From Hydrogenophaga intermedia (GTDB taxonomy: Bacteria > Pseudomonadota > Gammaproteobacteria > Burkholderiales > Burkholderiaceae_C), in the NCBI RefSeq assembly GCF_023715105.1, contig NZ_JAMBNO010000009.1, forward strand, positions 124,001-188,000: DNA of 64,000 bases, in the 5' to 3' direction. This document shows positions 28,126 to 38,168 of the stretch, piece after piece. Position 1 is the first letter of the stretch. The number at the start of each line of letters is the position of its first letter. The notes beneath the pieces were generated by a model that saw nothing but the letters and a program-made list of their open reading frames with translations, was not told the origin of the DNA and ran no database searches. The position numbers and the translations under genes are program-made.

Positions 28126-31086
28126 ATGTTGCTGACCAAAAAATCCTCCCACGCCGGTGGCGGCGCCTCGCGCGCGCACACCGGGCTTGTTCATCACCTG
28201 CAGCGCGGGCTCTCTGCCGCACTGCCCACCATGGACCGCCGCGGCTTCCTGCGCCGCTCGGGCCTGGGCCTGGGTGTCGGCCTCGCCGCCACGCAACTCA
28301 CGCTGGTGAAGAAGGCCAAGGCAGCCGAAGGCAAGTCGATCGACGGCACCGGCAAGATCGAGGTGCGCCGCACCGTCTGCACCCACTGCTCGGTGGGTTG
28401 CGCAACCGATGCCATCGTCGAGAACGGCGTGTGGGTGCGTCAGGAGCCGGTGTTCGATTCGCCGATCAACCTGGGTGCGCACTGCGCGAAGGGTGCCGCG
28501 CTGCGCGAGCACGGCCACGGCGAGTACCGCCTGCGCTACCCGATGAAGCTGGTCAACGGCAAGTACCAGCGCATCAGCTGGGACGAGGCCTACGACGGCA
28601 TCGTCAAGAAGATGAAGGCACTGCGCGAGGCCAGCGGTCCCGACTCGGTGTACTTCGTCGGCTCGTCCAAGCACAACAACGAACAGGCGTACCTGATGCG
28701 CAAGTTCGTGAGCTTCTGGGGCACCAACAACTGCGACCACCAGGCACGCATCTGTCACTCCACCACGGTGGCCGGCGTGGCCAACACCTGGGGTTACGGC
28801 GCGATGACCAACTCGTACAACGACATGCAGAACAGCAAGTGCGCGTTGTACATCGGCTCCAACGCCGCCGAGGCGCATCCGGTCTCGATGCTGCACATGC
28901 TGCATGCGAAGGAGAACGGCTGCAAGATGATCGTGGTCGATCCGCGCTTCACCCGCACCGCGGCCAAGGCCGACGAGTTCGTGCGCATCCGCTCCGGCAC
29001 CGACGTGCCTTTCCTGTTCGGCCTGCTGTACCACATCTTCAAGAACGGCTGGGAAGACAAGCGCTACATCAACGACCGTGTCTTCGGCATGGAGGCCGTC
29101 AAGGCCGACGTGATGGCCAAGTGGACACCGGACAAGGTGGAAGAGGCCTGCGGCGTCAAGGAAGAGCAGATGGCCCGCGTGGCCGAGATGATGGCCAAGA
29201 ACCGGCCTTCCACGCTGGTGTGGTGCATGGGCCAGACGCAGCACTCCATCGGCAACGCCATGGTGCGTGCCTCGTGCATCGTGCAACTGGCGCTGGGCAA
29301 CGTCGGCGTGAGCGGCGGTGGCGCGAACATCTTCCGTGGTCACGACAACGTGCAGGGCGCCACCGACGTGGGGCCGAACCCCGACTCGCTGCCCGGTTAC
29401 TACGGCGTGGCCGCCGGCTCGTGGAGGCACTTCGCGGCCGCCTGGGGCGTTGACTACGACTGGATCAAGTCGCAGTACGCCGAAGGCATGATGGAGAAAC
29501 CCGGCATCACGGTGTCGCGCTGGATCGACGGTGTGCTGGAGAAGAACGAGCTCATCGATCAGGGCCCGAACATCCGCGGCATGTTCTTCTGGGGCCATGC
29601 CCCGAACTCGCAGACGCGCGGTCTGGAGATGAAGAAGGCCATGGACGCGCTGGACCTGCTGGTGGTGATTGACCCGTACCCGTCGGCCACCGCGTCGATG
29701 GCGGCCATGCCGAGCGACAAGATCAATCCCGAGCGCGAGGTGTATCTGCTGCCCGCGGCCACCCAGTTCGAGACCAGCGGTTCATGCACCGCGTCCAACC
29801 GCTCGATCCAGTGGCGCGAGAAGGTGATCGACCCGCTGTGGGAGAGCCGCAGCGACCACATGATCATGCACGAGCTGGCCACCAAGCTCGGCTTCGGCGA
29901 GCAGCTCAGCAAGAACTACAAGATGCAGAAGATCAAGGGCCGCGACGAGCCGATGCCCGAGGACATCCTGCGCGAAATCAACCGCTCGGTCTGGACCATC
30001 GGATACACCGGTCAGAGCCCAGAGCGCCTGAAGGCCCACATGCGCCACATGGGAGCGTTCGATATCAAGACGCTCAAGGCCAAGGGCAAGATCGTCGACC
30101 AGGAGACTGGCTACGACATCAGCGGCGACTACTTCGGCCTGCCCTGGCCCTGCTTCGGCACGCCTGAGGTCAAGCACCCCGGCTCGCCCAACCTGTACGA
30201 CACGTCCAAGCACGTGATGGACGGCGGCGGCAACTTCCGCGCCAACTTCGGCGTGGAGCGTGACGGCGTGAGCCTGCTGGCCGAGGACGGCTCGCACTCC
30301 GTGGGTGCCGAAATCACCACCGGCTACCCCGAGTTCGACCACCTGCTGCTGAAGAAACTGGGCTGGTGGGAAGACCTCAGCGCCGAGGAGCAGCAAAAGG
30401 CAGAGGGCAAGAACTGGAAGACCGACCCGACCGGGGCGATCATCCGCGTGGCCATGAAGCACGGCTGCCACCCCTTCGGCAACGCCAAGGCCCGCGCCGT
30501 GGTGTGGAACTTCCCCGACGCGATTCCGCAGCACCGCGAGCCGATCTATGGCACCCGCCCGGACCTGATCGCCAAGTACCCCAGCCACGACGACCAGAAG
30601 AACCGCTGGCGTCTGCCCATCCTCTACAAGTCGCTGCAGGCGAAAAACGTGGAGGACAAGATGCACGAGAAATTCCCGCTCATCCTGTCCTCCGGCCGCC
30701 TGGTCGAGTACGAGGGTGGTGGCGAGGAGACGCGCTCCAACCCCTGGCTGGCCGAACTGCAGCAGAACATGTTCGTCGAGATCAACCCGAAGTCGGCGGC
30801 CGAGCGCGGCATCCGCCAGGGCGAGCAGGTCTGGGTGACGACGCCGACCGGTGCGCGCATGAAGGTGATGGCCCTGGTGACCGAGCGTGTGGACGCCGAG
30901 CACGCCTGGATGCCGTTCCACTTCTCGGGGCACTGGCAGGGCACCGACATGAAGCCCTACTACCCGGACGGTGCGTTCCCCGTCGTTCGCGGCGAAGCCG
31001 TCAACACCGGCACCACCTACGGTTACGACATCGTGACGATGATGCAGGAAACCAAGACCACGATCTGCAACATCGAGAAGGCGTGA
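28126..31086 (+). CDS. Formate dehydrogenase, catalytic alpha subunit
   Basis: This 986-residue molybdopterin enzyme oxidises formate to CO2 outside the inner membrane. A long leader precedes the Tat motif DRRGFLRRSGLGLGVG (37-52). One [4Fe-4S] cluster is bound by C85, C88, C92 and C120. The metal ligand is cysteine, not selenocysteine (C210 in ARICHS, followed by a conserved TTVAGV). C-terminal pterin-binding regions follow (SSGRLVEYEGGGEETRSNPWL, WVTTPTGARMKV). The ATG at 28126 has an AGGAG 9 bases upstream, so it is preferred over M36. Beta, lipoprotein and gamma genes follow. Confidence 0.95.
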   Translation: MLLTKKSSHAGGGASRAHTGLVHHLQRGLSAALPTMDRRGFLRRSGLGLGVGLAATQLTLVKKAKAAEGKSIDGTGKIEVRRTVCTHCSVGCATDAIVENGVWVRQEPVFDSPINLGAHCAKGAALREHGHGEYRLRYPMKLVNGKYQRISWDEAYDGIVKKMKALREASGPDSVYFVGSSKHNNEQAYLMRKFVSFWGTNNCDHQARICHSTTVAGVANTWGYGAMTNSYNDMQNSKCALYIGSNAAEAHPVSMLHMLHAKENGCKMIVVDPRFTRTAAKADEFVRIRSGTDVPFLFGLLYHIFKNGWEDKRYINDRVFGMEAVKADVMAKWTPDKVEEACGVKEEQMARVAEMMAKNRPSTLVWCMGQTQHSIGNAMVRASCIVQLALGNVGVSGGGANIFRGHDNVQGATDVGPNPDSLPGYYGVAAGSWRHFAAAWGVDYDWIKSQYAEGMMEKPGITVSRWIDGVLEKNELIDQGPNIRGMFFWGHAPNSQTRGLEMKKAMDALDLLVVIDPYPSATASMAAMPSDKINPEREVYLLPAATQFETSGSCTASNRSIQWREKVIDPLWESRSDHMIMHELATKLGFGEQLSKNYKMQKIKGRDEPMPEDILREINRSVWTIGYTGQSPERLKAHMRHMGAFDIKTLKAKGKIVDQETGYDISGDYFGLPWPCFGTPEVKHPGSPNLYDTSKHVMDGGGNFRANFGVERDGVSLLAEDGSHSVGAEITTGYPEFDHLLLKKLGWWEDLSAEEQQKAEGKNWKTDPTGAIIRVAMKHGCHPFGNAKARAVVWNFPDAIPQHREPIYGTRPDLIAKYPSHDDQKNRWRLPILYKSLQAKNVEDKMHEKFPLILSSGRLVEYEGGGEETRSNPWLAELQQNMFVEINPKSAAERGIRQGEQVWVTTPTGARMKVMALVTERVDAEHAWMPFHFSGHWQGTDMKPYYPDGAFPVVRGEAVNTGTTYGYDIVTMMQETKTTICNIEKA

Positions 31087-31096
31087 GGAGAAAACC

Positions 31097-31699
31097 ATGG
31101 CACGAATGAAATTCATCTGTGACGCCGAGCGCTGCATCGAGTGCAACGGCTGCGTCACCGCCTGCAAGAACGAGCACGAGGTCCCCTGGGGCGTGAACCG
31201 CCGCCGCGTGATCACCCTCAACGACGGCGTCCCCGGCGAGAAATCGATCTCGGTGGCCTGCATGCACTGCAGCGATGCACCCTGCATGGCCGTCTGCCCG
31301 GTGAACTGCTTCTACCGCACCGACGAGGGTGTGGTGCTGCACGACAAGGACGTCTGCATCGGCTGCGGCTACTGCTCCTACGCCTGCCCCTTCGGCGCGC
31401 CCCAGTTCCCTTCGCAGGGCACCTTCGGTGTGCGCGGCAAGATGGACAAGTGCACCTTCTGCGCCGGCGGCCCCGAGGCCCACGGCAGCCAGAGCGAGTT
31501 CGAGAAGTACGGCCGCAACCGCTTGGCCGAAGGCAAGCTGCCCGCCTGCGCCGAGATGTGCTCGACCAAGGCGCTGCTCGCCGGTGACGGCGACGTGGTT
31601 GCCGACATCTTCCGCAACCGGGTCCTCACCCGCGGCAAGGGTGCCGAGGTGTGGGGTTGGGGCACCGCCTACGGCACCGCACAAGGACAGAAACCGTGA
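31097..31699 (+). CDS. Formate dehydrogenase iron-sulfur beta subunit
   Basis: This 200-residue electron-transfer subunit has four cysteine groups, enough for four [4Fe-4S] clusters: C13-C16-C19-C23, C55-C58-C63-C67, C87-C90-C93-C97 and C119-C122-C151-C155. This is the layout of the beta subunits that link a molybdenum subunit to a membrane cytochrome b. It has no signal peptide and is expected to be exported in complex with the alpha subunit. A GAGGAG ribosome-binding sequence overlaps the end of the alpha gene. Its TGA overlaps the GTG start of the next gene. Confidence 0.95.
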   Translation: MARMKFICDAERCIECNGCVTACKNEHEVPWGVNRRRVITLNDGVPGEKSISVACMHCSDAPCMAVCPVNCFYRTDEGVVLHDKDVCIGCGYCSYACPFGAPQFPSQGTFGVRGKMDKCTFCAGGPEAHGSQSEFEKYGRNRLAEGKLPACAEMCSTKALLAGDGDVVADIFRNRVLTRGKGAEVWGWGTAYGTAQGQKP

Positions 31700-31953
31700 T
31701 CAAGCGCCTGACCTACACCTCCCTCGCCGTGGCGGCGTTGCTGGGCCTGGCGGCCTGCGGCGACCAGCCCCAGGAAATGAACGCCAATGGCGTCAAGCAG
31801 GACAACGCGTCCTACCAGGGCGTGGCGCACGAGAGCCAGTACGTGCAGGCCGGCTGGAAGGCCGGCGACAAGACGAGCTGGGAACAGCAACTCAAGGCGC
31901 GTGCCCAGTACGGCCAGAACGATTACCAGCGCGTCGGCGCTCAGCCGAAGTAA
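31696..31953 (+). CDS. Small lipoprotein within the formate dehydrogenase operon
   Basis: This 85-residue protein begins at a GTG (31696) that overlaps the beta-subunit stop as GTGA. A signal peptide ends in the lipobox LAAC (C at about residue 21), giving a 65-residue lipid-anchored mature part that starts GDQPQEMNANG. The rest is polar, with no recognised domain. Placement between beta and gamma subunits suggests a complex accessory or assembly factor, which is inference. I do not recognise the family. Confidence 0.75.
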   Translation: MIKRLTYTSLAVAALLGLAACGDQPQEMNANGVKQDNASYQGVAHESQYVQAGWKAGDKTSWEQQLKARAQYGQNDYQRVGAQPK

Positions 31954-31963
31954 AGGTCTGTCT

Positions 31964-33166
31964 ATGCACATCAATACCTCGACGCGCTGGCGGGCCTTGC
32001 TGGCGGCCGCGGTGTTCGGTCTGAGTGCGACCTGGGCGCAAGCCCAGACGCTCAAGGTCGACCCCGCGGACGATCCGGCGCCGGCCCAAGGCCAGCAGGC
32101 GGCACCAGCCGCCCAGGGCGGCATCAAGAGCCAGAACATCTTCGAGATCCGGCCCGACGCCGACACGGCCCCGAACTACGCCGAGCAGAACAATGCCCAG
32201 CGTGGTCAGGTGCAACCGGGCAACAACGCGCCCATGTGGCGCGATGTGAGCAAGGGTGTGACCGGCCAGACGATGCTGCCGTATCCCGAGTACGGCAACC
32301 TGATCCAGGGCTTCGTGCAGTACCCCGGCTCCAGCCTGACCACCGCGGGTGAAGCCTGGCGCCAGGTGCGCAACAACTGGATCATCCCCTACGGTGGTTC
32401 GCTGCTGCTGATCGCGCTGGTTGCGCTGGCGCTGTTCTATTTCACCAAGGGAACCATCGAACTGCACGGCAAGGAGACGGGCCGCAAGATCGAGCGCTTC
32501 ACCTACTTCGAGCGCGCCGCGCACTGGACGAACGCAATCGCCTTCGTCGCGCTGGCGATCTCGGGCATCGTGATGGCCTTCGGCAAGTTCTTCCTGCTGC
32601 CTGTCATGGGCAGCACGCTGTTCGGCTGGCTCTCGTACGCGCTGAAGAATCTGCACAACTTCGTCGGCCCGCTGTTCGTGGTGTCGCTCGTGGTGGTGTT
32701 CCTCGTCTTCGTGCGCGACAACATGCCGAGCAAGGAAGACGTGCAGTGGCTGCTCAAGGGCGGCGGTCTGTTCGGTGGCCAGGAGGTTCCTTCGCACCGC
32801 TTCAACGCGGGCGAGAAGGTGCTGTTCTGGGCGGGCGTGTTCCTGCTGGGCGCCCTGGTGGCCGGCTCCGGCGTGTTCCTCGACAAGATCGTGCCGGCGG
32901 TGGAGTACACCCGCGCCAACATGCAGGTCGCCCACATGATCCACGCCAGCGCTGCGGTGCTGATGATGGCCATGTTCATGGGTCACATCTACATGGGCAC
33001 GCTGGGCATGCGCGGCGCCTACAGCGCCATGAAGACCGGCTACGTGGACGAGACCTGGGCCAAGGAACACCACGAGCTTTGGTATGACGACATCAAGGCG
33101 GGCAAGATTCCGGCGCAGCGTTCGGTGACCAAACCCGACGCCGCGGGCGCACCCGCCAAGGCCTGA
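31964..33166 (+). CDS. Formate dehydrogenase cytochrome b gamma subunit
   Basis: This 400-residue integral membrane subunit passes electrons to quinone. It starts with a cleavable signal peptide (ending near TWAQAQ, residue 28) and a roughly 100-residue polar region. Hydrophobic segments lie at about 145-160, 188-207, 232-250, 286-305 and 325-345. Histidines placed to bind b hemes include H187 (RAAHWTN), H231 (KNLHNFVGP), H324/H327 and H341 (MGHIYMGT). The long periplasmic N-terminal part is larger than in the short FdnI type. It follows the lipoprotein gene by 10 bases. Confidence 0.93.
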   Translation: MHINTSTRWRALLAAAVFGLSATWAQAQTLKVDPADDPAPAQGQQAAPAAQGGIKSQNIFEIRPDADTAPNYAEQNNAQRGQVQPGNNAPMWRDVSKGVTGQTMLPYPEYGNLIQGFVQYPGSSLTTAGEAWRQVRNNWIIPYGGSLLLIALVALALFYFTKGTIELHGKETGRKIERFTYFERAAHWTNAIAFVALAISGIVMAFGKFFLLPVMGSTLFGWLSYALKNLHNFVGPLFVVSLVVVFLVFVRDNMPSKEDVQWLLKGGGLFGGQEVPSHRFNAGEKVLFWAGVFLLGALVAGSGVFLDKIVPAVEYTRANMQVAHMIHASAAVLMMAMFMGHIYMGTLGMRGAYSAMKTGYVDETWAKEHHELWYDDIKAGKIPAQRSVTKPDAAGAPAKA

Positions 33167-33188
33167 GCCCGACAACGGAGACCACCGA

Positions 33189-33485
33189 ATGAAAAAGCAA
33201 CTGTTCCTTGCCGTTCTGACCGGGCTGGCGATCACCACCGCGCACGCCAAGCTGCCCGCGCCGGCACCCCTCACCCCCGAGGCTGCGGCCAAGGCCGAGG
33301 AAGCCAAGGCCAAGGCTGCACACGGTGCCAAGGTCGAGAACTTCAAGCTGTGCAAGTCCATGGAGAAGGCTGCTGCCAGCCACTTCAAGACCACGGCGGG
33401 TGCCGGCAAGCAGCCGTCGCCCAAGGCGGTGGCCTGCGCCGACCCCGGCCCGTTCGTCTACACGCCCGCTGCGCCCAAGTCCTGA
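33189..33485 (+). CDS. Small periplasmic protein at the end of the formate dehydrogenase operon
   Basis: The protein has 98 residues. A signal peptide (MKKQLFLAVLTGLAITTAHA) is cleaved before KLPAPAP, leaving a soluble, Ala/Lys-rich mature part of about 78 residues with two cysteines (FKLCKSMEKAA and AVACADPGPF). These could form a disulfide. Family and function are not recognised. It starts 22 bases after the gamma gene with a GGAGA sequence before the ATG, and a strong terminator follows, so it is the last gene of this transcription unit. Confidence 0.75.
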   Translation: MKKQLFLAVLTGLAITTAHAKLPAPAPLTPEAAAKAEEAKAKAAHGAKVENFKLCKSMEKAAASHFKTTAGAGKQPSPKAVACADPGPFVYTPAAPKS

Positions 33486-33506
33486 GCCCACGCTGCGTAC
33501 CCGTGA

Positions 33507-33535
33507 AGAGGCCCCACCCGGGGCCTCTTTTCTTG
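33507..33535 (+). terminator. Rho-independent terminator of the formate dehydrogenase operon
   Basis: A 9-bp perfect stem (AGAGGCCCC and GGGGCCTCT) around an ACCC loop is followed by a T-rich run. It lies 22 bases after the stop of the small periplasmic protein gene and before fdhD, so fdhD probably has its own promoter. Confidence 0.88.
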
Positions 33536-33579
33536 TGGCCTTGCCAGCAGGGCCTTCGCCCGCACCGCATACTTCGTCC

Positions 33580-34470
33580 ATGAGCGCCGATTCCGCCACC
33601 CTCGCTGCACCCCCCGCCGTGCGCCGCCCACAGCTCACGCAGGCCAGCGCACCGCTCACGCAACGGGTGACGGTGATCGATGAGTTCGGTGCCGCCAGCG
33701 AGGTGCACATCCCCGCCGAGCGCGATCTCACCGTCTATGTCGACAAGCGGGAACTCGTCACGCTCATGACCCTGGGCGCGCACCCCGAGTGGTTGACCCT
33801 GGGCTACCTGCTCAACCAGCGTCTCATTGCCTCTGTCGATGAGGTCGAATCCGTCACGGTGGACTGGGACGTCAACGCCGTGAGCGTGAAGACCCGCGAG
33901 GGCATCCAGCGCATCGAGGAGCGCACGGCGCGCCGTGTCGTCACCACGGGTTGCGGCCAGGGCAGCGTGTTCGGCGGGTTGATGGACGAGATCGATGCCA
34001 TCCGCCTGCCCGAGGGCGTGTTGCGCCAATCGCAGCTCTACGCCATCGTCAACGCCATCCGGCTCAAGGAGAGCACCTACAAATCCGCGGGTTCGGTGCA
34101 CGCCTGCGCCCTGTTTCGCGGTACCGAGCTGGCGCTCTTCGTCGAGGACGTGGGCCGCCACAACGCGGTCGACACGATTGCTGGCTGGCTCAGCCTTCAG
34201 GACGATGCTGTGCGCGACAGCGGCGACATGCTCGACAAGGTCTTCTACACCACCGGGCGCCTCACCAGCGAGATGGTGATCAAGAGCGCACAGATGGGCG
34301 TGGCCGCGGTGATCTCGCGCAGCGGCATCACGCAGATGGGCCTGCAGGTGGCCGAGCGCGTGGGCCTTTGCGCGGTGGGGCGGGCCACCAACAAGCACTT
34401 CCTGTGCTACGCCAACCCGCAGCGGCTGGTGCTCGACGCGGTGCCGCCGCCATCGCCGCAACGGCCCTAA
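33580..34470 (+). CDS. fdhD: Formate dehydrogenase accessory sulfurtransferase
   Basis: This 296-residue FdhD-family protein transfers sulfur from IscS to the molybdenum cofactor before it enters formate dehydrogenase. Typical segments are the [31 protein letters not shown] region, [13 protein letters not shown], and [17 protein letters not shown]. The active-site loop has one cysteine (GCGQG), where E. coli FdhD has two in CGxCG. It lies after the operon terminator but is clearly tied to it by function. The start at 33580 was chosen because the frame upstream overlaps the preceding gene. Confidence 0.93.
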   Translation: MSADSATLAAPPAVRRPQLTQASAPLTQRVTVIDEFGAASEVHIPAERDLTVYVDKRELVTLMTLGAHPEWLTLGYLLNQRLIASVDEVESVTVDWDVNAVSVKTREGIQRIEERTARRVVTTGCGQGSVFGGLMDEIDAIRLPEGVLRQSQLYAIVNAIRLKESTYKSAGSVHACALFRGTELALFVEDVGRHNAVDTIAGWLSLQDDAVRDSGDMLDKVFYTTGRLTSEMVIKSAQMGVAAVISRSGITQMGLQVAERVGLCAVGRATNKHFLCYANPQRLVLDAVPPPSPQRP

Positions 34471-34482
34471 ACTTGCGGCACG

Positions 34483-34513
34483 CGGGCGCCCGGTCGGCGC
34501 CCGTTCTGTTTTC
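34483..34513 (+). terminator. Possible terminator after fdhD
   Basis: An 8-bp GC stem (CGGGCGCC and GGCGCCCG) with a 5-base loop is followed by TTCTGTTTTCT. It lies in the 53-base gap between fdhD and upp. The T-run is broken, so termination may be partial. Confidence 0.4.
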
Positions 34514-34523
34514 TGCACCGAAC

Positions 34524-35156
34524 ATGAGCCGAGAAGTCCACGTCATCGCCCACCCCCTGGTCCAGCACAAGCTCACGCTGATGCGCCGCAAGGACACCAG
34601 CACCAAGAGCTTTCGCGAGCTGGTGCACGAACTCAGCGCGCTGCTGGCCTACGAACTCACGCGCGACATGCCCATGCAGGAGATCGACATCGAGACCCCG
34701 CTGGAGCCGATGAAATCGCGCGTGATCGACGGCAAGAAGATCGTGCTGGCCTCCATCCTGCGCGCCGGCAACGGCTTTCTCGACGGCATGCTGCAGGTGA
34801 TTCCGGGCGCGCGCGTCGGTCACATCGGCCTGTACCGAGACCCGGCCACGCTCAAGGCGGTGGAGTACTACTTCAAGATGCCGCAGGACATGCACGAGCG
34901 CGACGTGATCGTGCTCGACCCGATGCTGGCCACCGGCAATTCGGCCGTGGCCGCGGTGGACCGGCTCAAGAAAACGAACCCGCGCTCGATCCGCTTCGTC
35001 TGCCTCGTCACCTGCCCCGAAGGCCTCAAGACCTTCCACGACGCCCATCCGGACGTGCCGGTGTACACCCCGGCGATCGACCGCGGCCTGAACGAGCACG
35101 GCTACATCGTGCCCGGCCTGGGCGACGCCGGCGACCGCATCTTCGGCACCAAATGA
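34524..35156 (+). CDS. upp: Uracil phosphoribosyltransferase
   Basis: This 210-residue salvage enzyme makes UMP from uracil and PRPP in the cytoplasm. It has the conserved [23 protein letters not shown] start, [12 protein letters not shown], the PRPP-binding [12 protein letters not shown], and the uracil-contacting tail [23 protein letters not shown]. Length matches the family (208-210). Its TGA overlaps the first ATG of the following permease gene. Confidence 0.97.
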   Translation: MSREVHVIAHPLVQHKLTLMRRKDTSTKSFRELVHELSALLAYELTRDMPMQEIDIETPLEPMKSRVIDGKKIVLASILRAGNGFLDGMLQVIPGARVGHIGLYRDPATLKAVEYYFKMPQDMHERDVIVLDPMLATGNSAVAAVDRLKKTNPRSIRFVCLVTCPEGLKTFHDAHPDVPVYTPAIDRGLNEHGYIVPGLGDAGDRIFGTK

Positions 35157-37729
35157 ACGCGCCGCGCGCGGCGCGCTCCAAGCCCACCATGGCCGAACCT
35201 CCCACCGCAATGCCCATCCGTTTCTGGTCCCTGGGCTGGACCTCGCTCTGGCGCGACTGGCGTGCAGGCGAGCTGCGCCTGTTGGTGATCGCGGTCACGC
35301 TGGCGGTGGCCGCGCTCACGGCGGTGGGCTTCTTTGCCGATCGGCTGCAGGGCAGTCTGGCGCGCGACGCGCGTGCGCTCATCGGAGGCGACGCGGTGGT
35401 GGTGGCGGACAAGCCTCCCGCGGCTGCGTTCGGCGAGCGCGCCGACGAGCTGGGCCTGGCGCGCACGCTCTCGCTGAACTTTCCCACCATGGGCCGCGCA
35501 TCCGAGGCCCAGGGCGGCAGCGCGCGTCTGGTGGCGCTCAAGGCCGTGGGCGACGGCTACCCCCTGCGCGGCAGTCTGCGCGTGGCCGACGGCCCCGACG
35601 CACCCGATGCCCCCACGCGCGAGGTGCCGGCGCGCGGCACCGCCTGGGTCGATGCGGCGCTGCTCGCGCAACTGGGGCTGCGCATGGGCCAGCCGCTGTT
35701 GCTGGGCGATTCGAGCTTCACCATCGCGCGCGTGCTCTCGTTCGAACCCGACCGCGGTGCCGGCTTCCTGGCCTTCGCGCCGCGCGTGATGATCCACAGC
35801 GATGACCTGCCTGCCACGGGCCTGGTGCAACCCGCCAGCCGCATCGTCTACCGCCTCGCCGTGGCCGGGCCCGACGCCCGCGTGGCCGAGTTCAGCCGCT
35901 GGGCGCAGCAGGTGGTCGATCGCCCCGACACCCGCGGCGTGCGGCTCGAATCGCTGCAGGGTGGGCAGCCGCAGATGGAGCAAACGCTCGCACGGGCCGA
36001 GAAATTCCTCAACCTCGTGGCCTTGCTGGCCGCGCTGCTGTGTGCGGTGGCGGTGGCCATTGCCGCGCGCGGCTTCGCGCAGCGCCACCTCGACGACTGC
36101 GCCATGCTGCGCGTGCTGGGCCTTTCCCAGGGCACCATGGCGCGTGCCTACACGCTGGAGTTCGCGCTTACCGGCCTGTTTGCCAGCGTGCTGGGTGTGG
36201 TCATGGGCTGGGCGGTGCACCACGTGTTCGTGCTCCTGCTGGCCGGCCTGGTGGAATCGAGCCTGCCCGCACCCACCATGGCGCCCGTGCTGCTGGGCCT
36301 GGGCATGGGCCTCACGCTCATGCTTGCCTTCGGCCTGCCGCCGGTGCTGCAGCTGGCCAAGGTGCCGCCGCTGCGGGTGATCCGTCGCGACGTCGGTCAG
36401 GTCAAGCCCGCCACGCTGGCAGTGCTGGGCCTGGGCATGACGGGCTTTGCCGCGCTGCTGCTCGCGGCCAGCCACGACCTCGTGCTCGGTGGCATTGCGG
36501 TCGGGGGCTTCGCGGCCGCGGTGGCGGTGTTTGCGCTTATCAGCTACGGTGCGGTGCGCCTGCTGCGCGCCAGCGTGAACGAGGCCACCGCACCGCGCGC
36601 GTTGGTCATGGCCACCCGCCAGGTGTCGGCGCGCCCGGCGTTTGCGGTGGTGCAGATCAGCGCCTTGTCGGTGGGCCTGCTGGCGCTGGTGCTGCTGGTG
36701 CTGCTGCGCACCGACCTCATCCAGAGCTGGCGCGCTGCCACGCCTCCCGACGCACCCAACCGATTCGTGATCAACGTGCAGCCCGAGCAGGCCGAGCCCT
36801 TCCAGGCCGCGCTGCGCGAGGCGGGCGTGCAGCGCTTCGACTGGTTTCCCATGATCCGCGGCCGCCTGGTCGCCATCAACGGGCGCGAGGTCTCACCGCA
36901 GCAGTTCGAGGCCGATCGGGCGCAGCGCCTGGTGGAGCGCGAGTTCAACCTCTCGCACGCCGCGCAGCCGCCCGCGAACAACCCCATCGTGGCCGGCCGC
37001 TGGACGCCCGACGAGGCCGATGGCCTGAGCGTGGAGGAGGGCCTCGCTCAGGAACTGGGTCTGACGCTTGGCGACACGCTCACTTTCGACATCGCGGGCC
37101 AGCCCGTCGAGCGGCGCATCACCAGCCTGCGCAAGGTGGACTGGGCGTCGATGCGCGTCAACTTCTTCGTCATCTTCCCGCTCGCGCAGATGCCCGACGT
37201 GCCGCTGACCTACATCAGCGCATACCACGCCCCTGAACAGCCCGGTTTCGACAACGCGCTGGTGCGCGAATTTCCCAACATCACCAACGTCGACATGACG
37301 CAGACCATCGCCCAGGTGCAGCGCGTGCTGGGCCAGGTGATTGCAGCGGTGGAGTTCCTGTTTGCCTTCACGCTGGCGGCCGGCCTGGTGGTGCTGCTGG
37401 CCGCGGTCACCGCCACACGCGCCGAGCGCGAGCGCGAGTTCGCCATCCTGCGCGCGGTGGGTGCGGGTTCGGCGCTGCTGCGCCAGGTGCAGCGCGTCGA
37501 ACTGCTCGGCGTGGGCCTGCTCGCGGGCTTCCTTGCCTCGGCGGTGGCGGTGGCGGTGGGCTGGGCACTGGCGCGCTACGCGTTCCAGTTCGCCTGGACC
37601 GCCTCGCCATGGGTGCCGCTGGCCGGTGCCGTGGCGGGCGCACTGCTTGCGCTGGCCGCCGGCTGGTGGGGTCTGCGCAGCGTGCTGCGCACGCCGGTGG
37701 TCGAAACCCTGCGCAAAGCCGCCGTCTGA
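35153..37729 (+). CDS. FtsX-like ABC transporter permease (YbbP type)
   Basis: This 858-residue membrane protein has an N-terminal helix ([19 protein letters not shown]), a periplasmic MacB-type domain, three helices near residues 283-400, and more helices at 420-530. A second periplasmic block follows, then three C-terminal helices. The two FtsX blocks ([55 protein letters not shown]) mark the YbbP family. No ATPase partner is adjacent. The first ATG overlaps the upp stop; an ATG at 35189 (MAEPP) is an equally good start. Confidence 0.9.
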   Translation: MNAPRAARSKPTMAEPPTAMPIRFWSLGWTSLWRDWRAGELRLLVIAVTLAVAALTAVGFFADRLQGSLARDARALIGGDAVVVADKPPAAAFGERADELGLARTLSLNFPTMGRASEAQGGSARLVALKAVGDGYPLRGSLRVADGPDAPDAPTREVPARGTAWVDAALLAQLGLRMGQPLLLGDSSFTIARVLSFEPDRGAGFLAFAPRVMIHSDDLPATGLVQPASRIVYRLAVAGPDARVAEFSRWAQQVVDRPDTRGVRLESLQGGQPQMEQTLARAEKFLNLVALLAALLCAVAVAIAARGFAQRHLDDCAMLRVLGLSQGTMARAYTLEFALTGLFASVLGVVMGWAVHHVFVLLLAGLVESSLPAPTMAPVLLGLGMGLTLMLAFGLPPVLQLAKVPPLRVIRRDVGQVKPATLAVLGLGMTGFAALLLAASHDLVLGGIAVGGFAAAVAVFALISYGAVRLLRASVNEATAPRALVMATRQVSARPAFAVVQISALSVGLLALVLLVLLRTDLIQSWRAATPPDAPNRFVINVQPEQAEPFQAALREAGVQRFDWFPMIRGRLVAINGREVSPQQFEADRAQRLVEREFNLSHAAQPPANNPIVAGRWTPDEADGLSVEEGLAQELGLTLGDTLTFDIAGQPVERRITSLRKVDWASMRVNFFVIFPLAQMPDVPLTYISAYHAPEQPGFDNALVREFPNITNVDMTQTIAQVQRVLGQVIAAVEFLFAFTLAAGLVVLLAAVTATRAEREREFAILRAVGAGSALLRQVQRVELLGVGLLAGFLASAVAVAVGWALARYAFQFAWTASPWVPLAGAVAGALLALAAGWWGLRSVLRTPVVETLRKAAV

Positions 37730-37736
37730 GAACGCC

Positions 37737-38156
37737 ATGGCCGAATCCGTTCAACCCATTGAAGAAAAACCGCCTTTTGACACCCCGTTCGAATGGATCG
37801 GTGGCGAGGCGCGCGTGCAGGCGCTGGTCGATCGCTTCTACGACCTGATGGACATCGAGCCTGGCTACCGCGAGTTGCGCGCCGCGCACGGCAACACGCT
37901 GGAGGACGCGCGGCAGAAGCTGTTCTGGTTCCTGTGCGGCTGGCTCGGCGGGCCCGAGCACTACACCTCGCGCTTCGGCCACCCGCGCCTGCGCATGCGG
38001 CACATGCCGTTTGCCATCGGCATCGTCGAGCGTGACCAGTGGCTCGCGTGCATGGACCAGGCCATGGGGGAAACCGGCGTCGACCCGGTGCTGCGCGAGC
38101 GGCTCAAGCGCAGCTTCTTCCAGACCGCCGACTGGATGCGCAACAGCCCGGGCTGA
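37737..38156 (+). CDS. Group II truncated haemoglobin
   Basis: This 139-residue haem protein has the family's FEWIGGEARVQALVDRFYDLMD start, WLGGPEHYTSRFGHPRLRMRHMPFAI with proximal histidine H89, and the G8 tryptophan W102 (RDQWLACMDQAM) that defines group II. Such globins bind O2 or NO; the exact job here is unknown. It starts 7 bases after the permease gene, so the two may be co-transcribed, although no functional tie is known. Confidence 0.93.
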   Translation: MAESVQPIEEKPPFDTPFEWIGGEARVQALVDRFYDLMDIEPGYRELRAAHGNTLEDARQKLFWFLCGWLGGPEHYTSRFGHPRLRMRHMPFAIGIVERDQWLACMDQAMGETGVDPVLRERLKRSFFQTADWMRNSPG

Positions 38157-38168
38157 CCCCGGTGCTGC

